From assembly GCA_022560025.1 (NCBI GenBank), contig JAFISE010000004.1:62001-126000 (forward strand): 64,000 bases of DNA. The letters run 5' to 3'. Positions 1 to 12,089 of this stretch are shown here, piece after piece (position 1 is the stretch's first letter; the number at the start of each line of letters is the position of its first letter). This DNA comes from Stagonosporopsis chrysanthemi. Its lineage: Eukaryota > Ascomycota > Dothideomycetes > Pleosporales > Didymellaceae. The translations under genes and the position numbers were made by a program. Under the pieces are notes generated by a model. The model did not search any database and was not told where the DNA came from. It was given only the letters and a program-made list of their open reading frames with translations.

Positions 1-557
1 AGCATTCACTCTGAAACTTCATAGGATGTTAGCGACGGCTCAATGAATGAGCTATACGGAGGAGAATTTACCATCGGAACACCAATCGACAGAATACCAA
101 CGCCGAGACCAGCAACGATACGGCCCATCATCAAATGTACCCAAGAGTTCATGGCAGTGATCTGAATGATGTTGCCAACAACGAAAATCGAGACACCAAT
201 GGACAAACTGCGTCGGCGGCCAAACCAATCGGCAGTGTAAGCTCCTGCGAGCGCACCGAAAAGGGTACCGATGGACATCATGGAGACAACCAAAGACGAG
301 ATTTCGGTATCGAACTGCCATTCGCCATTTGCATCCTGGTACTGACCAAAACGGCGTTTGAAGTCAGGGAACAACAGCATACTGGAAATCTGACCAGTAT
401 CGTATCCGAACAAGAAACCTGAGGCGCCATCAACATTACGACGCCGTGGACCATCGGAATATTACTTACCACCTATCGATGTGATGCATCCCAGCATGAT
501 GGCCTCCATGCCGACCTCTGCACCGCGCAGTTTGATAGATGTTTTGCCGAGACCCAT
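1..557 (-). CDS. MFS hexose transporter, 5' part (cut by window edge)
   Basis: Plasma-membrane sugar porter of the major facilitator superfamily, probably a monosaccharide/H+ symporter. Only the first ~150 residues lie in the window. I place exon 1 at 557-470, exon 2 at 418-72 and the first 16 nt of exon 3 at 16-1, with introns of 51 and 55 nt. Joined this way the frame reads GGFLFGYDTGQISSML in TM1, then a WFGRRRS loop (the family GRR motif after TM2) and GVGILSIGVPM followed by FQSEC, the usual sequence leading into TM5. The start ATG at 557 gives MGLGKTSIKLRGAE, a typical N-terminus for fungal high-affinity glucose permeases. No defect is visible. The substrate cannot be told from this fragment. 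The family is secure; the exon 3 acceptor is an inference from protein continuity. Confidence 0.88.
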
Positions 558-2164
558 GATTGCGGTGGTGAGCTCGTGGCTTGAGAGCTTCTCAGTGAAT
601 TCTTACACTTGCTTCCATCGTCGACATTAAGTATGGATGCCTTTGTTGTGCAGACCGTGTGGTAATGCCCAGACGCCCAGCTTATGCCGAGACATGTATT
701 CAGCAAGAAACGTCATACACGCCACTGCCGTCACTGCACAAGCAGCAATGACCTTGGCTGGTCTGCTGCTACAGCCAACAGCAATCTCGGAAATTTCTGT
801 AACGCGTATAGCGTAGCCTGAAGTGTGACACCGGGGTTGCCCCAAGCTTCCGAGTTGTGGGGGGAAAGTAGCTGCGATTCGACAAAACCTGACGACGACC
901 ATCCGACACGACCGAGCAGCTCCAGTACCCACCGCCATGGGGTCTGCACGCGATCTGCAGCATTCGTTCGACTTCGATGTTGATGTCTCTTGGACCCTGG
1001 CATCGCATTGGCTGCAAGCCACTGATGCGTTCCCCGCAGGCTAGTCAACTGCCAACGTGCCGCGACCGAACCTACTGTAGAAGTACCGTTGTGCCGCCAT
1101 GCCATGAGTGTCGTGTGACTTTCTGTCTCTGGGGTTGGGATGCCGATGTGTTGCCGCGCTTGGACGTTCCCTTCATGAGGTGGAGTGCAACGAAGTGGGT
1201 TGAGCCTATGGTATCCGCTGGCACTCAACAAAATTCTAAGCTTCTAGTGAGGCTCTGCGACGCAACTCCACATCGACACCACTCCACCTCCTTAATCCCG
1301 CAATGCGGCTCAAAACTGACTCGTGTGAACCCCACTTTTGAGGCTTTGTGGGAGGATTCTCGCTGGCTGACAGCCAAACGGCGTGCGAAATGTTGCCGGA
1401 AGCCGCTCTCTTCTCAAACCGAGCGTGTCAAACGGGTCTGTTTTCATCAGCTTCCGGCCATTGCGATCCGTGCCAAGCGGTGAGATTTATCGGCACCATG
1501 TTAGGCGGGGGTACTTGTTGAGACCGGCGATCGAAGTCAAGGAATGACAAGAAAAATCGGGGCCCCGAGGATTTCTTGTTGAAAACTTCGGAGTGCACGT
1601 GGAGGGCGGAGTTGTATGGAGCTGCAAGCGGAGGGCGCGGAGTCCCCAACCTCAACAGTTTTCATCGACCATGGGGAAAAGTGATAGACAGAGAGAGCAA
1701 CCAGGGAATGGGCGCGCTCAAGTATACGCCTCTTCTATATAACTTCGACGGACCTCGCACTTTTTCGTAGCCAGACTCGCAGACTCTCGCTGATTGTGGT
1801 TTAGCTCACGCCTATGATGTAACAGGGAACCTTGGTCAACACACCCTTGCTTGGTAGGGTCAATTACGGACAGTTATTGCGAGCTCGCATTTCCCTTAAC
1901 TGCTCTTGCGTTTGGAAGCACTTGTCTTGAACTGCCAATCATAATGTGCTGGTAGTTAGATTGCCTACACAGTAAAACGCTGCTTTCAGTAACGTCACGT
2001 GCTCTTCGGTCTTAAGTCTTGACGTCAATGTGTCGGAGTACAACACGCTGTGCATGTAGATAGAACAACTGCTTCCTAGCCGCTCCGATCTCTTCAGCAA
2101 AGTCGCAACCAATTACTCAAGTCCAAAACATCAAGAAGCAGAGTTTTCGAGCACGAAGCGCAAA
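558..2164. other. Intergenic, divergent promoter region
   Basis: This 1.6 kb lies between the divergently transcribed transporter and DUF3140 gene. Short open frames on both strands show no recognisable protein. A TATA-like stretch (tatataac) sits near 1735. I see no RNA gene or repeat. Confidence 0.5.
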
Positions 2165-2565
2165 ATGGTCAAAGACAACGATATCGTCATTGAGTACATG
2201 CGCTCTCGATCCGTGCACACGCACGCCCACTAACCCAACACAGAGAATTCAATGAACTGGTAAACATGTCCGCGAAGGAGCTGCAAGACTGGCTCGGCCA
2301 AGACGAATCCGCCGGCGCAGGATGGTCCAAAGACGGCAGCGGCGAGACAGTCGGACACGACAGCGGGCGCAAAATTGTCGCCATTCTGGAAAAGAACCCC
2401 AAGAAGGATCCCAGCAAGTACGAGCAAGATGAAATCGACCACATGCGCAAGGTTGTTGCTTACTGCAAGCGGCACCTTGCGCAGGAGGAGAAGGCCAAGC
2501 AGGATACAAGTAGTAAGAGTTACAAGAGTTTGAAGAACTGGGGTCATGATGCGCAGAAAGCTTAG
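2165..2565 (+). CDS. DUF3140 domain protein
   Basis: Small protein of the DUF3140 family, with no known biochemical function. Exons are 2165-2193 and 2244-2565; the 50-nt intron (branch-like CTAAC, acceptor cacag) restores the frame and yields MVKDNDIVIEEFNELVNMSA, which matches the family start. The product is 116 residues. It is strongly charged, with the family-typical core DWLG, then SGRKIVAILEKNPKKDPSKY, then HMRKVVAYCKRHLAQ, and a Lys-rich tail. There is no signal peptide or membrane segment. Homologues are, from memory, common in bacteria and scattered in fungi, sometimes annotated as DNA-binding; no binding motif is visible here. It stands next to the long coiled-coil gene, tail to tail (stop codons 164 bp apart). 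Confidence 0.82.
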
Positions 2566-2729
2566 CTCTCTGAGGGGGTGAATGTCGTGATTGAGATTTG
2601 CCGGGTATGGATACGTGGAAATGGTGAGATTAGCGATTATAGGGATGTGCAAAAGGGAGGGAGGATCCCAAATAGGCCGCTCATGCGGTTGATTCGATTT
2701 TCAGGTGGAGATCTGCGCACGGATCATAT

Positions 2730-5700
2730 TCAAGCATGGCCGTTCCTCTTCTTAGCATCTTCAAGTGCCGTCTTGAGCCGCCTTGCTTTCTCCTGCTCAT
2801 CGCTGGTCTCTATGTCCCCCCCTTTCTGCTTGATCGACTGATTGAGTTCCTCCCGATCTTGATTGAGGACGCCGATTCGTCGAGAGAGCTCTTCTTGTAA
2901 TTCGCCTTCCTTTGCCTTCATCTTCGATTGCAAATCTTGCACAGTCGAGTCAGGCGCATCTTCGCTACGTGCCTGTGCTATGTCCGCATCGAATTCTGCG
3001 GTGATGAGGTCGATCTCCAGATGGTTGAATATCATGAGGAGAGACTTAGACGCCTCATGCAGAAGCTCGAGTGTCTCTGTTGCTCGCTTCAAGAGATCTT
3101 CAGAGCACTCACCCTCTTTCAGATCACGGATCGCAGAGACAATACGGTTACGGTCACTCTGCTCAATGGTTGCAGCGCCTACGACAGCCTCCTCAGCGAC
3201 CCTGACCAAGTCGCCTAAACGCTTTGCCTTCTCATTCTTCGCTCGCTGAACGGCCTGTCTCTCGGCTTGTTCAAAATGCTTCTCGACTAGCTTCATCTTT
3301 GCAATGTTACCAGTATTGTACAGCGGCTGGATTTCAGTTTTCTTGTATCGTTTGTCTCGCTCTGCAACAGCCTGTACGACTTGCTCGTGGGTTTTCTCAA
3401 TTTGAGTGTGCAAGTCTTTGAGCAGCTCGAGGCAAGCCTTGGTCGTTGGAGTGTCACCATCTCCAAGGCTCTTCACTCCAGACACTGAGGTTTGAAGCAG
3501 AGTCTCCGCTTCGATGCACAAATCGGTAAGTGCAGCGATGTCGGCCTGAAGCTCGTGGTACACGATGTCGAAAACCGTCTGGACATAGCTCTTACATTCT
3601 TCTTGAGCTTCCTGGTTCTTGAGTTTGTTCTCTTCCTCCTTGAATTCTGCCTCAAGGTCTTTCAGATCAGCGTAGGAAATCTCATCAGAATTGAAGAGAT
3701 CATCGTTGTGGGTTTCATTGTCTTCTGCGCGCTTGCGACGTGCGTCATCGTTCTTTCTGCGAGTGAGTGATGCAGACTTCTCCCATGTCTTGGTCAGCTC
3801 CTCAACGTCTTTTGATTCAGACTGTATAGTCGCAGCTTCCTTTCGCAAATCTTCAATGAAAGCACTCGGTCTCAGGGGACGGGCTTGGCTCGGTAGCAGG
3901 CTTTTCAGCATATCAAGTACATTGCCTTTTGGTGGTGCCGAAATGGAGACCGGCCGATTCAACGACAGACTCAGGGGAGCGACGACAGGGACACCGACCA
4001 TTTCATCACTGCCTGTAGGTCGGTGACTTGCTCTACTGTGGCTTGAGTCTTGAGCTCCGAAGAAGATCTCGTCATGTTTATTTCCGGTAATCGTTGATGA
4101 AGTCGCAGTTGGTAGCGCAGACGGGCCTGTCGCTTGCCGCTGCGCAAGAGATGACGACATTTCTGTTGACATGATAGGCGGCACATAGGCTTTGTAGTGT
4201 GGGTGTTCCCGTTCGTCAGGTGGAGACTGTACTGGTGTCGACTCATCATTGACAGAGCTTGCAGGAGTCAAGACGGCTGTCGACTGTGAAGAAGTAACGA
4301 ACGGTTCGTGGCTTGGGGCGGCTTCCCCAAGTGGTATGGTCGGGCGTTTGATGCGAGGGCGGCCACCGGGGCTATATTCGACATCATCGTCATCCTGGGA
4401 TGCCTGCGGTATGGTGACATTCAAACCTCGCGACTCAATAGCGGGACCAGAACTGTTTTGCACGTTCGCAGGCCCAGTCGTCGGAGTAACTGTTACAGTG
4501 TCGTTGTAGTCGATACCTCGAATAGTAGACTCAGCCTTCATGAAAGCCTTGAATGTCCTGATCTTTTCTTCCACCAGTGGCTCATTTGCTTCCCCTCGAA
4601 GCATAGAAATGTAACGCTCGAGAGAGCCAGCGTACCACGGATCTAGATCAGGTATCAAGTCAAGAGCTGTGGGCTTGGGAGGCGCTGGCACCTGCCTCGA
4701 CTTCTCTTCTTCGAGCTGTGTGCGAAGTTCGTCGAGCTGCTTTCGGAGATCCACAATCGTTGTATCGCGGTCTTTGATTGTATCTTCTTTCCCTTCCGCA
4801 TCTTCTTTGATTCTCCCAATCGTCAAGTCATTCTCTTTCCGAAGAGCATCAGCATCAAGCTTGGCTTGTTCCGCAGCAAGCTTCATTGCTTCAATTTGCT
4901 GTTTCAGCTGCAGACTCTGCTGATCTACCAGTGCTATGGCTTCCTCCTCTGCAGTCTTCAAGCGCTCGATCTCAGCCAGGAAGTCGGCTTTGCCGATCTC
5001 AAATTCAGCCTGTACCCTCTGCAGTTCGTCTTTGGATTCCCTGCTGAGGCGCCACAATTCCTCGTCTTTCGCTTGCAGCTTGGCTGGAAGATCACTATCA
5101 TCCTTGGAACCCGACGCTTTCGACTGTACAGTGTCCTTCTGTGATAGACCCCAAGTGGAGCCGACATCACTAAAGAAACGCGTTGCGCCAGGCCTCTGTT
5201 GTCGTGGTGTTTCAACCGATGGCGCCGACATATTTGATGCAGGTATCTGGATGGGAGGTACTTGCATGGGAGCAGGCATCTGATCGCCCTGCGAACCATC
5301 ACTGGATGTACTAGGGCCCTCGAGCTGCGCTTTTTGCGAAACGTTGTGTATTTGCTTCGGAGAATTGGACGTGCCCCACAGAACCTCACCCATGACAAAC
5401 CCTGAAGTCGCGTCTTGCGGTTGTTCATATCTCTGCAGTGGCTTTGGAGAGGCACGCAATGGCGCAACAAGCACATTCACATTCTCTGCAAAGCGCCCCT
5501 GTTGAGGTGTTCTGGGTGAGGGTGTCCTATGCACGGGACTGACTGTGGCGGTTGGTGGTGTAGGCTGGTATGTGTCATGCCGATTGTTGTGGTAGGAACC
5601 ACTCGGCGGATACGCTGGGCTGGGCCAGCTCTGAGTAGATGGGCTTGAGGGTTGATGTGCTGGTAACTCCACGCTATCCAACTGGGCGGGCTGCGGCTTC

Positions 5701-7354
5701 TTTGCGAACAGTGCTTCATCGTCGATTTCATCACTTGCACCGAAGTTTTCCCAATCTGATGGGCCACCTTTACCGAGAGCGCTGAACCTCGACGCATCAT
5801 CTCGAGGAGGTGGTGGTGTGGGACTTACAAACGAAGGTGGCTTGGGCGAAGCTGTTCGGTTAGCCGCGCGCTGCGAATGTAGATTTGCCAACACAATCGA
5901 GCTAACTGAGTCCATACGTGCGGCGGCTGCGTGGCTCGGTGCAAAGCTAGAAGCGTGTTGGCTGACAACTGGAGACACAAAATGACTTTGTGGACTGGAT
6001 TGATTCATGGAGTCGGACGGTGCCGTCTCTGCGTGGTCAAGCGGCCTGGGTGCTTGTACAGTTGATTCTGGTACTGAGTGGTATGCCTGTCCCACTGCAG
6101 ATTGCTGTTGTTGCTGTCCTGGATGCCATTGCTGCTGTGGAGGCTGCTGCTGGTGCTGTTGATATTCCAAAGCTGGCTGATTGGCGTTTGGCGGCTGCTG
6201 CGCATAGTAATTTTGCACAGGCGCTGGCGTCTGCCACTGAGGTTGAGACTGCGCAGGGCTCTGCGTGTGCTGCTGCTGATGGATTTGAGCATACTGCTCC
6301 AGCTGTGCGGCTTGTTGCTGAATATACGAGTGTGGTAGCGACGGTTGAGTGTATTGTTGCTGTTGCGGCTGCTGTTGAAGAGGTTGCACAGGTTGCCCTA
6401 GTTGCCCGAAATGGGGTGGAGGCTGTGTAGTCTGATGTTGCTGCGGGGTCTGGCTCTGACTGAAATACGGTTGTCCATAAGCTTGGTGTCCTTGCTGTCC
6501 ATTCTGCTCGAATCTTGGTGGTATAGGCGGAGGCTGTTGTTGCTGCACCCCCTGATACCCTTGTGCATAAAAACTAGGATCCACAGTCGGTTTGGTGTAT
6601 GTGAATCTCTTCGTTCCACCCTGAAGAGAAGCATGCTGGGCTTGCTGCCATGCCGGCACATCGGGCGGAGGAGGTACGTATACGCCAGGCATGGGATTCG
6701 TGTTAGATGGCATGTATGCTTGCACGCCTTGACCCGACAGCGAGGGTGGTATATATGCTGGAGCCTGCTCATTCGGGCTCATAACAGTGCTCACGGGCCG
6801 CGGATTCACTGGCGATGCAGTGGTTCCAATTTGTTCTGCGCGATGTAGTGAAGTGGGCCGCCCTCCTTGCGATGGTGGGAAATACGAGGCGGTAGGCGTG
6901 GCAGAGGGTGGAGGTGCAGCATTGTTGTATACAGGATATCCGCCTTGCTGCGGTTGGGACGCATGTCCTTGATTCGATTGTTGTGGCTGCTGCCAGCCCT
7001 GCATGTTCTGCGTATATTGAGTGTGTTCGTTTTGGTTCTGGACAGCAGCTGGGAAGCCATAAGGTTTTGGCGGCGGGGGAGGGGGCACATCATTGTGCGG
7101 TTGAGGCGCATATGGGTCTGAAGGTTGGGATGCTGAAGGATACTATCGTGACGCTGTCAGCGCGACTAAAGATATAGGCTGCTATGTTCACTCCATACCT
7201 GCAAGCCTTGCGTGTAACCCCCAGGCATCGCGCCATACGTGCCGGGATTGTACCCTGCCGCTGCCTGTTGCTGCTGCTGAGGCGGCTGCTGCGAACCCCA
7301 TTGTTGTTGTTGCTGGTAAGGCGGTACTGGAGGCGGCTGGCCGTAGTTCTGCAT
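2730..7354 (-). CDS. Large Pro/Gln-rich coiled-coil protein
   Basis: Unrecognised but clearly real gene of about 1,522 residues. Exon 1 is 7354-7199 (ATG at 7354, MQNYGQPPPVPPYQQQQQ), followed by a 56-nt intron and one long exon 7142-2730. Residues 1 to about 420 are low complexity, rich in Gln, Pro, Tyr and Ser, with poly-Gln and poly-Pro runs. The middle is Ser/Pro/Thr-rich and probably disordered. A strong charged coiled coil lies at about 735-870 and a second helical, Glu/Lys-rich region fills roughly 1190-1520. No catalytic motif or membrane segment is present. The prion-like N-terminus plus C-terminal coiled coils resembles scaffold or endocytic/trafficking adaptors, but that is only an analogy. 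I cannot name a family. Confidence 0.8.
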
Positions 7355-7631
7355 GCTGTCGTTGTGGATGTGTAGTTAGAGAGTCGCAGCTGCTGCACGG
7401 TACAGAGCGCAAGGAACACGGCAAGGGGCGAATTTCAGAACAGAACACAGCAAAAGTGTGGGGTAGTAGGCATCTGCTATATTTGGAGTGTAAATACAGA
7501 AAGGGTAGATCCATGCGCAGCGAGGCTGAGGGCTGAAGCTGGACGGTTCACGCCCTGATGTGGTTTGGTTGGAGCCACGCGCAGTGACCGCGGCATGTGC
7601 TTCCGTTAAGTGGCCCAGCTCCGCTGTGCCA

Positions 7632-8697
7632 TCACGTGGCTGCCACACTTCCACCCATTCTCTGCTTGCCAACTTCCTGAATTACGAATTGTACATCCTT
7701 ACTTACGGCTTCCAGCAGCTGGTTCTTCTGCATCGCTACAGGTATTGTGCTGACCACCCCTCCAGCGTTGCTCAGCGTCATCATATCCCACTGAGTATAC
7801 TGTGGCTCCGTACCCGTGACAATACGAATACGCTCGAGAGAAGAATATACCCCTTCAGTGACTTTCTTTCCGCTCCTTTGCTTCTGCGTCTCAGTCGGCT
7901 TGGGCTCACGATTTTCGTCGCGATTAGCCTCTGTGTTGTAGCGAAATGCGCTGCCTTGTGGTACCAGGCGACTCCTGGTCCGTATCGTGTCTACAGCATT
8001 GAACGACGCGTAATCGATAGGGATTTGCATGTTGATAGACTGAGCTTCTTGTTTGCCGGAGACAGCCAGAACATGGAAAACACGGTCCTGCAGCGGTCCC
8101 GGTAGTATATGGAACATTTGTACGACTGGGCACAAAGTTAGGTCTTGATGCGTCTTCCTGATTGTCCATTCTACAAGCACGGGATTATGACGACAAGAAC
8201 AACTCACTGCGCAACTCTATATCGTCAATGGCCGATTCTTGCTTGATGCTGGCCGCAGCCTCCTTCAGGCTTCCAGCATCCCACTCAAGGAGCAGATTAC
8301 CATCATACAAGTCAGGCGTGTACTGATACTCCCACCAACTGTGGTCGTTCATCAATAGGCTGTCGAGCTCGGTGTGTCGTACATCGGTCTCCGCATGCTT
8401 TGATCTTCTGGCGAACCATGTGAGATCGCCCTTGCCCTTCTTGCGCTGCTCAACCGAGACAGGCACGGTGGCGGTACCGCCATCAATGCCTGTAATCTTG
8501 ACGTTCTTGCCGGCAGGTGCCCAATTGCCTTCAATAGTGAAACCGGTCTCGAAGTCTTCCCGGAGTGCTTCTTTGAAGATGGCGGCCAGGAATGTCGTCA
8601 GCGCTGGTGCGTTGGTGGCGGGTACCGTGAATTCAGGGTGCTGTGGAACATCCTCCACACGCAGTCGTTGCAGGCTGAGATAAGATCGTTCCGCCAT
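7632..8697 (-). CDS. DUF3074 / START-like domain protein (probable)
   Basis: Exons 8697-8208 and 8125-7632 are joined by an 82-nt intron (donor GTGAGT, branch CTAAC, acceptor cccag), giving about 327 residues. The joined protein contains TWFARRSKH, then SWWEYQYTPDLYDGN, then IPIDYASFNAVDTIRTRSR and a C-terminal amphipathic helix. This order fits the fungal DUF3074 family, predicted to adopt a START-like lipid-binding fold, but I recognise it only by pattern. No signal peptide or membrane helix is seen, so a cytosolic protein is likely. It is divergent from nothing and shares its 5' side with a 1.7 kb gene-free stretch. An HMM search against DUF3074 would settle the call. Confidence 0.68.
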
Positions 8698-10374
8698 TGC
8701 GGTTTGAGCGGAGCGGAAGTCTTAGATTTCCTGATGTGGAGGTGGTGTTGCAGCTGCCAGTAAGGATCTATGACCCTGGATTCTAGACTGCGCTATCTCA
8801 ACGCCATCATATCGCACCATTAGATGTCCATCTAAAATTCCTCAGGCAAAGCCCACTGCAACACGACTTATTACCGTGTAATTAATTGTATAGCTAGGAT
8901 GTATATGCAAGATTCCATACAACCAACGCATTGTCACCACCATGAGTTCAGATGCTTGAGGTCGCCCTATCACAGCATCTGAGATACCCACGAGGCTGAC
9001 ACGAAGGATCAGACTAAGGAGCAAACAGAATGTCTGGACCGAACTCGAGATTCGCAAGCGAGTAACCGAAAATAGTGGAGTTCCACGACACAGTAGTTTA
9101 TCGGATGGACATGCATCACGGTAAGTCTCCTGAATGGTCGTCTGTAGCATCCATGTGCCTGCAATTGCAAGCATTAACGATTGATTACTCCTATCGATCA
9201 GCTAAAGCTACGGCACAAGATGTGGCAGAATTGCAAAATCGCATGCTTCAGTATAGGAGAATTCAGGATGCTGATCTAAAATGCCACGCCGTTCTTGCAG
9301 CTGCCCCGCCAAAATTTCGCCACCAGCATCCTTGAATTACCCCTTCGAGCCAGCACGGCATTGTGGTCTAAGGAGACAGGAATCGAGCTTTGCCATTGGC
9401 ACGTCCCAGCGTCTCAGACGGCGCCGGCCCAGCTGTCCGTGGTCATACTGCTTGTACTTCCGCATGCCAACCGCCCATGCAGAATTCGCTCAGTAAAGCC
9501 GTGATCTGTGCTGCGGAGCACATGTGCGTCTTCCATTCCAGGCAAGATCATCAGGACCGCATTGGCTGCGGCAGAGAAGCTTGTATGCACTTCGCAATTA
9601 TTTGCTGCAGATTAATCGTCGGTCCGATGGGTCTCGATTCGAAATGCGCATTTCGTCCAAGTGCCTTCAGACACGAGATGGAGTGGTTCTTAGGGTTTTC
9701 AATCCGTTGCCGAGAGGTTTCAAGGTTCTGTGAAGACGTACTTGCTTTTTCGGGCTGAAAGGGCGAACGATTGACATTCTTGCCCTTATTCGACCCAAGG
9801 CTGAGCTGTACAACATGTCGTGTACACAGAAACTAGGGTGAAGAACGGAGGTTGACACCACCGTTTCACAGAATCTTTCAGATAGTGGTATAGATTAGGT
9901 GACAGTCCATCATCACAATGGTCCATGTACGCTGTATAACATGAAGCTTGCTCCGAAGGCGGCCAAAGACATCGCTAATCCCTACAAACGCGTTCAATCG
10001 CTCAGTTTGCATGCCTCCATGGCCCAGAACGCCGGCTAATTCTCAAAAACAGCCACAGCCAGCCCGAACCATCCCATTCGAATGGATGGATGTGTACTGG
10101 CTTCAGCGGTTCGTGCGCTTATAGCGCTGGTATCAATAGTGTTGCGTAGGAAGTTGTATATTGACCATTTGATGCGGGGTATCATTGGGAGATTTCGTAA
10201 AGCCACGTATGATCAGCAAACCCTCGGGCCCATCTCTTGGCCACTGGAGGGTCAGTCTGTAATAGATACATTCAAACTTAGTGAGGCTGTACACTCAGCT
10301 CTCCCTTGTCTGCTCGTCGACTATGGTGAACTTGTGCTGTGCTTCTTCCGATGATGAAGTGTCATCAGCAATGT
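8698..10374. other. Intergenic, nothing recognised
   Basis: Nearly 1.7 kb between two leftward genes. Short ORFs on the plus strand (for example around 9075-9760) have no recognisable motif and no consistent splice pattern. No RNA gene or repeat noticed. Confidence 0.45.
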
Positions 10375-12089
10375 TCAAGGAGAATCGACTCTATCCATTG
10401 ACTCATCATCTGCCACTCGCGCTGCTATTTCTCCAGCCCTAACGAGAGCAGCCAGAGAGCCCTGAGTTCGGTAATCTGGTGGCGGTAAGTGCATATGTGC
10501 AGGTCCAGGAGGCGGGTGAGGTAGCGTTCGATCCAATGGCGATTGTGCTGGTCCGATTTTGGGGATAGGTTGCGGGAGCATCCTCATCGATTTTGCCGGA
10601 TCCATCGATAACGGCTGTGTAGCCTGTGGAAGGCTATAGTTACTGTGGCCACTCTCAGAAGATAAAGTGGTATCTTCATGTGAAAGTCCTGGAAGATGTG
10701 CCAGAGACTCCCGATTTGATCGTCGTGAAGGTAGTTCAAGAGGGTTCTTGTAGTGCGAGACGTAGCGATTCAACGGCGTGGACGATGTTGCAGGCGGTTG
10801 TTGCGACTGCATATAGACAGGCAAGGGGTAGGGAGATGAGATATCTAGACCTCCTCTCACATCTCTGGATAAGTGGTTGGTCGGGATTTCAAACGGTGTG
10901 TCCCTGGGTACGACATTGGAGTGCGGTGATGCGGAGACTGGCGAATACATTTCCCCGCTGCGTGGTGAGTTAAAACCAGATAAAGGACGTGAAGCTGGCG
11001 AAGTTGGCTTCGACGGGTACAAGGGTCCAGGTGGAAGACGCGCAGGCCCGGCGGGCGGAGTGGATCCTCTTACATGGTGTGCACCGAGGGGATCGGTCAC
11101 CGCTGCGCTGAGTCGCCTGATCACTGCTCGCTCCGTCTGATCATGGCTGCTGGCGCGTGTCGACGTGCTCGTTTCTGTCTCCACTTTGGAACGTTTGCCT
11201 TCTAGATCGGTCACTCATTTGTTGTTGACGAATGGTACTCTGAGAAAGCACTGACCTTTTGTGGGCGCGTTATGCTTGGCCCTGAACTCTTCCAGATACT
11301 TCTGGTATGCTTCATATTGCGGAGTTTTCTTATACTCGGCAAGTCCTGCATAGTACTTCTCTTTTGCACTGTTGGCCTGACGTTCACATGCCTCGCGCTC
11401 TTCTGCAGGGAGAACTTGCCATCGTTCCCCAACAACCTTGGCGATTTCGGTGAATGATAGGTCTTGCCCTTTTAAAAGCTCTCTGACCTCTGCTGTTTTT
11501 TTAGTGACGTGCCATGATCACTGTTTGCGAGAGTCTTACGATTGGAGAAGATGACATATGCTGAAGGTGGACGCTCTGGTGCGTTTTCATCGGGCTAGTC
11601 TGGTCAGCGACCAACTCACAAATTGCGCGCTGCTATACGATGCTGTTCTGTGGAGAGGGAACTGACCTTTGGATGCCGTCTATACTTCCGTTTTGTACTC
11701 GTACCTGTACTCCCATCGCCCGTAGCGGCGGTCTGCTTGGCCTTGCCCTCAGTTGCCGAATCGTCACTACGATAAGAGCCCTCGGCACTTGCACCTCTCG
11801 CAGTCGCAATTGTCAGTGGGCGATCTGAGGACTGCCCTCGCGATTCGGCGATGGCCCGCTGGAGTTTCTGAAAGAGCAACGTTAGTTGCTGTAGGCTTTT
11901 GACAAACGCACAATACTGTACGGGAACATGACGTACTCTTCGGTGACCAAGCTTGACGTTAAGATGGCTCAGGTCGGACTCTGTGATGTCGAGAACGGTT
12001 TCCCAGGAGTCGAAGCCCTCGGTCACGAACACCTCGGAGTACTGGGCAAGACCCAATCGCGCCAGGCGTTCTTTCAGCTCGCTGCTCAT
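10375..12089 (-). CDS. SAM domain plus HMG-box protein
   Basis: Putative nuclear DNA-binding protein of 494 residues. The five-exon model is 12089-11937, 11867-11667, 11594-11540, 11492-11256 and 11213-10375, with introns of 69, 72, 47, 43 and a last one of 42 nt; phases agree at every junction. Residues 1-51 form a SAM-like domain (LARLGLAQYSEVFVTEGFDS, then LNVKLGHRR). Residues about 117-205 are an HMG box: PERPPSAYVIFSN, LSFTEIAKVVGERWQVL and a helix ending in YQKYLEEFRAKH. The remaining 290 residues are Ser/Pro-rich and disordered, with an early basic stretch EGKRSKVE. The first intron keeps the frame if retained, so a longer isoform is possible. SAM domains often mediate self-association. 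The exact HMG subfamily and target are unknown. Confidence 0.85.

Noticed and set aside
731..1231. 166-codon open frame on minus upstream of the transporter
   Set aside because: Arg/Thr-rich noise composition, overlaps other frames on both strands, no family motif or splice support.
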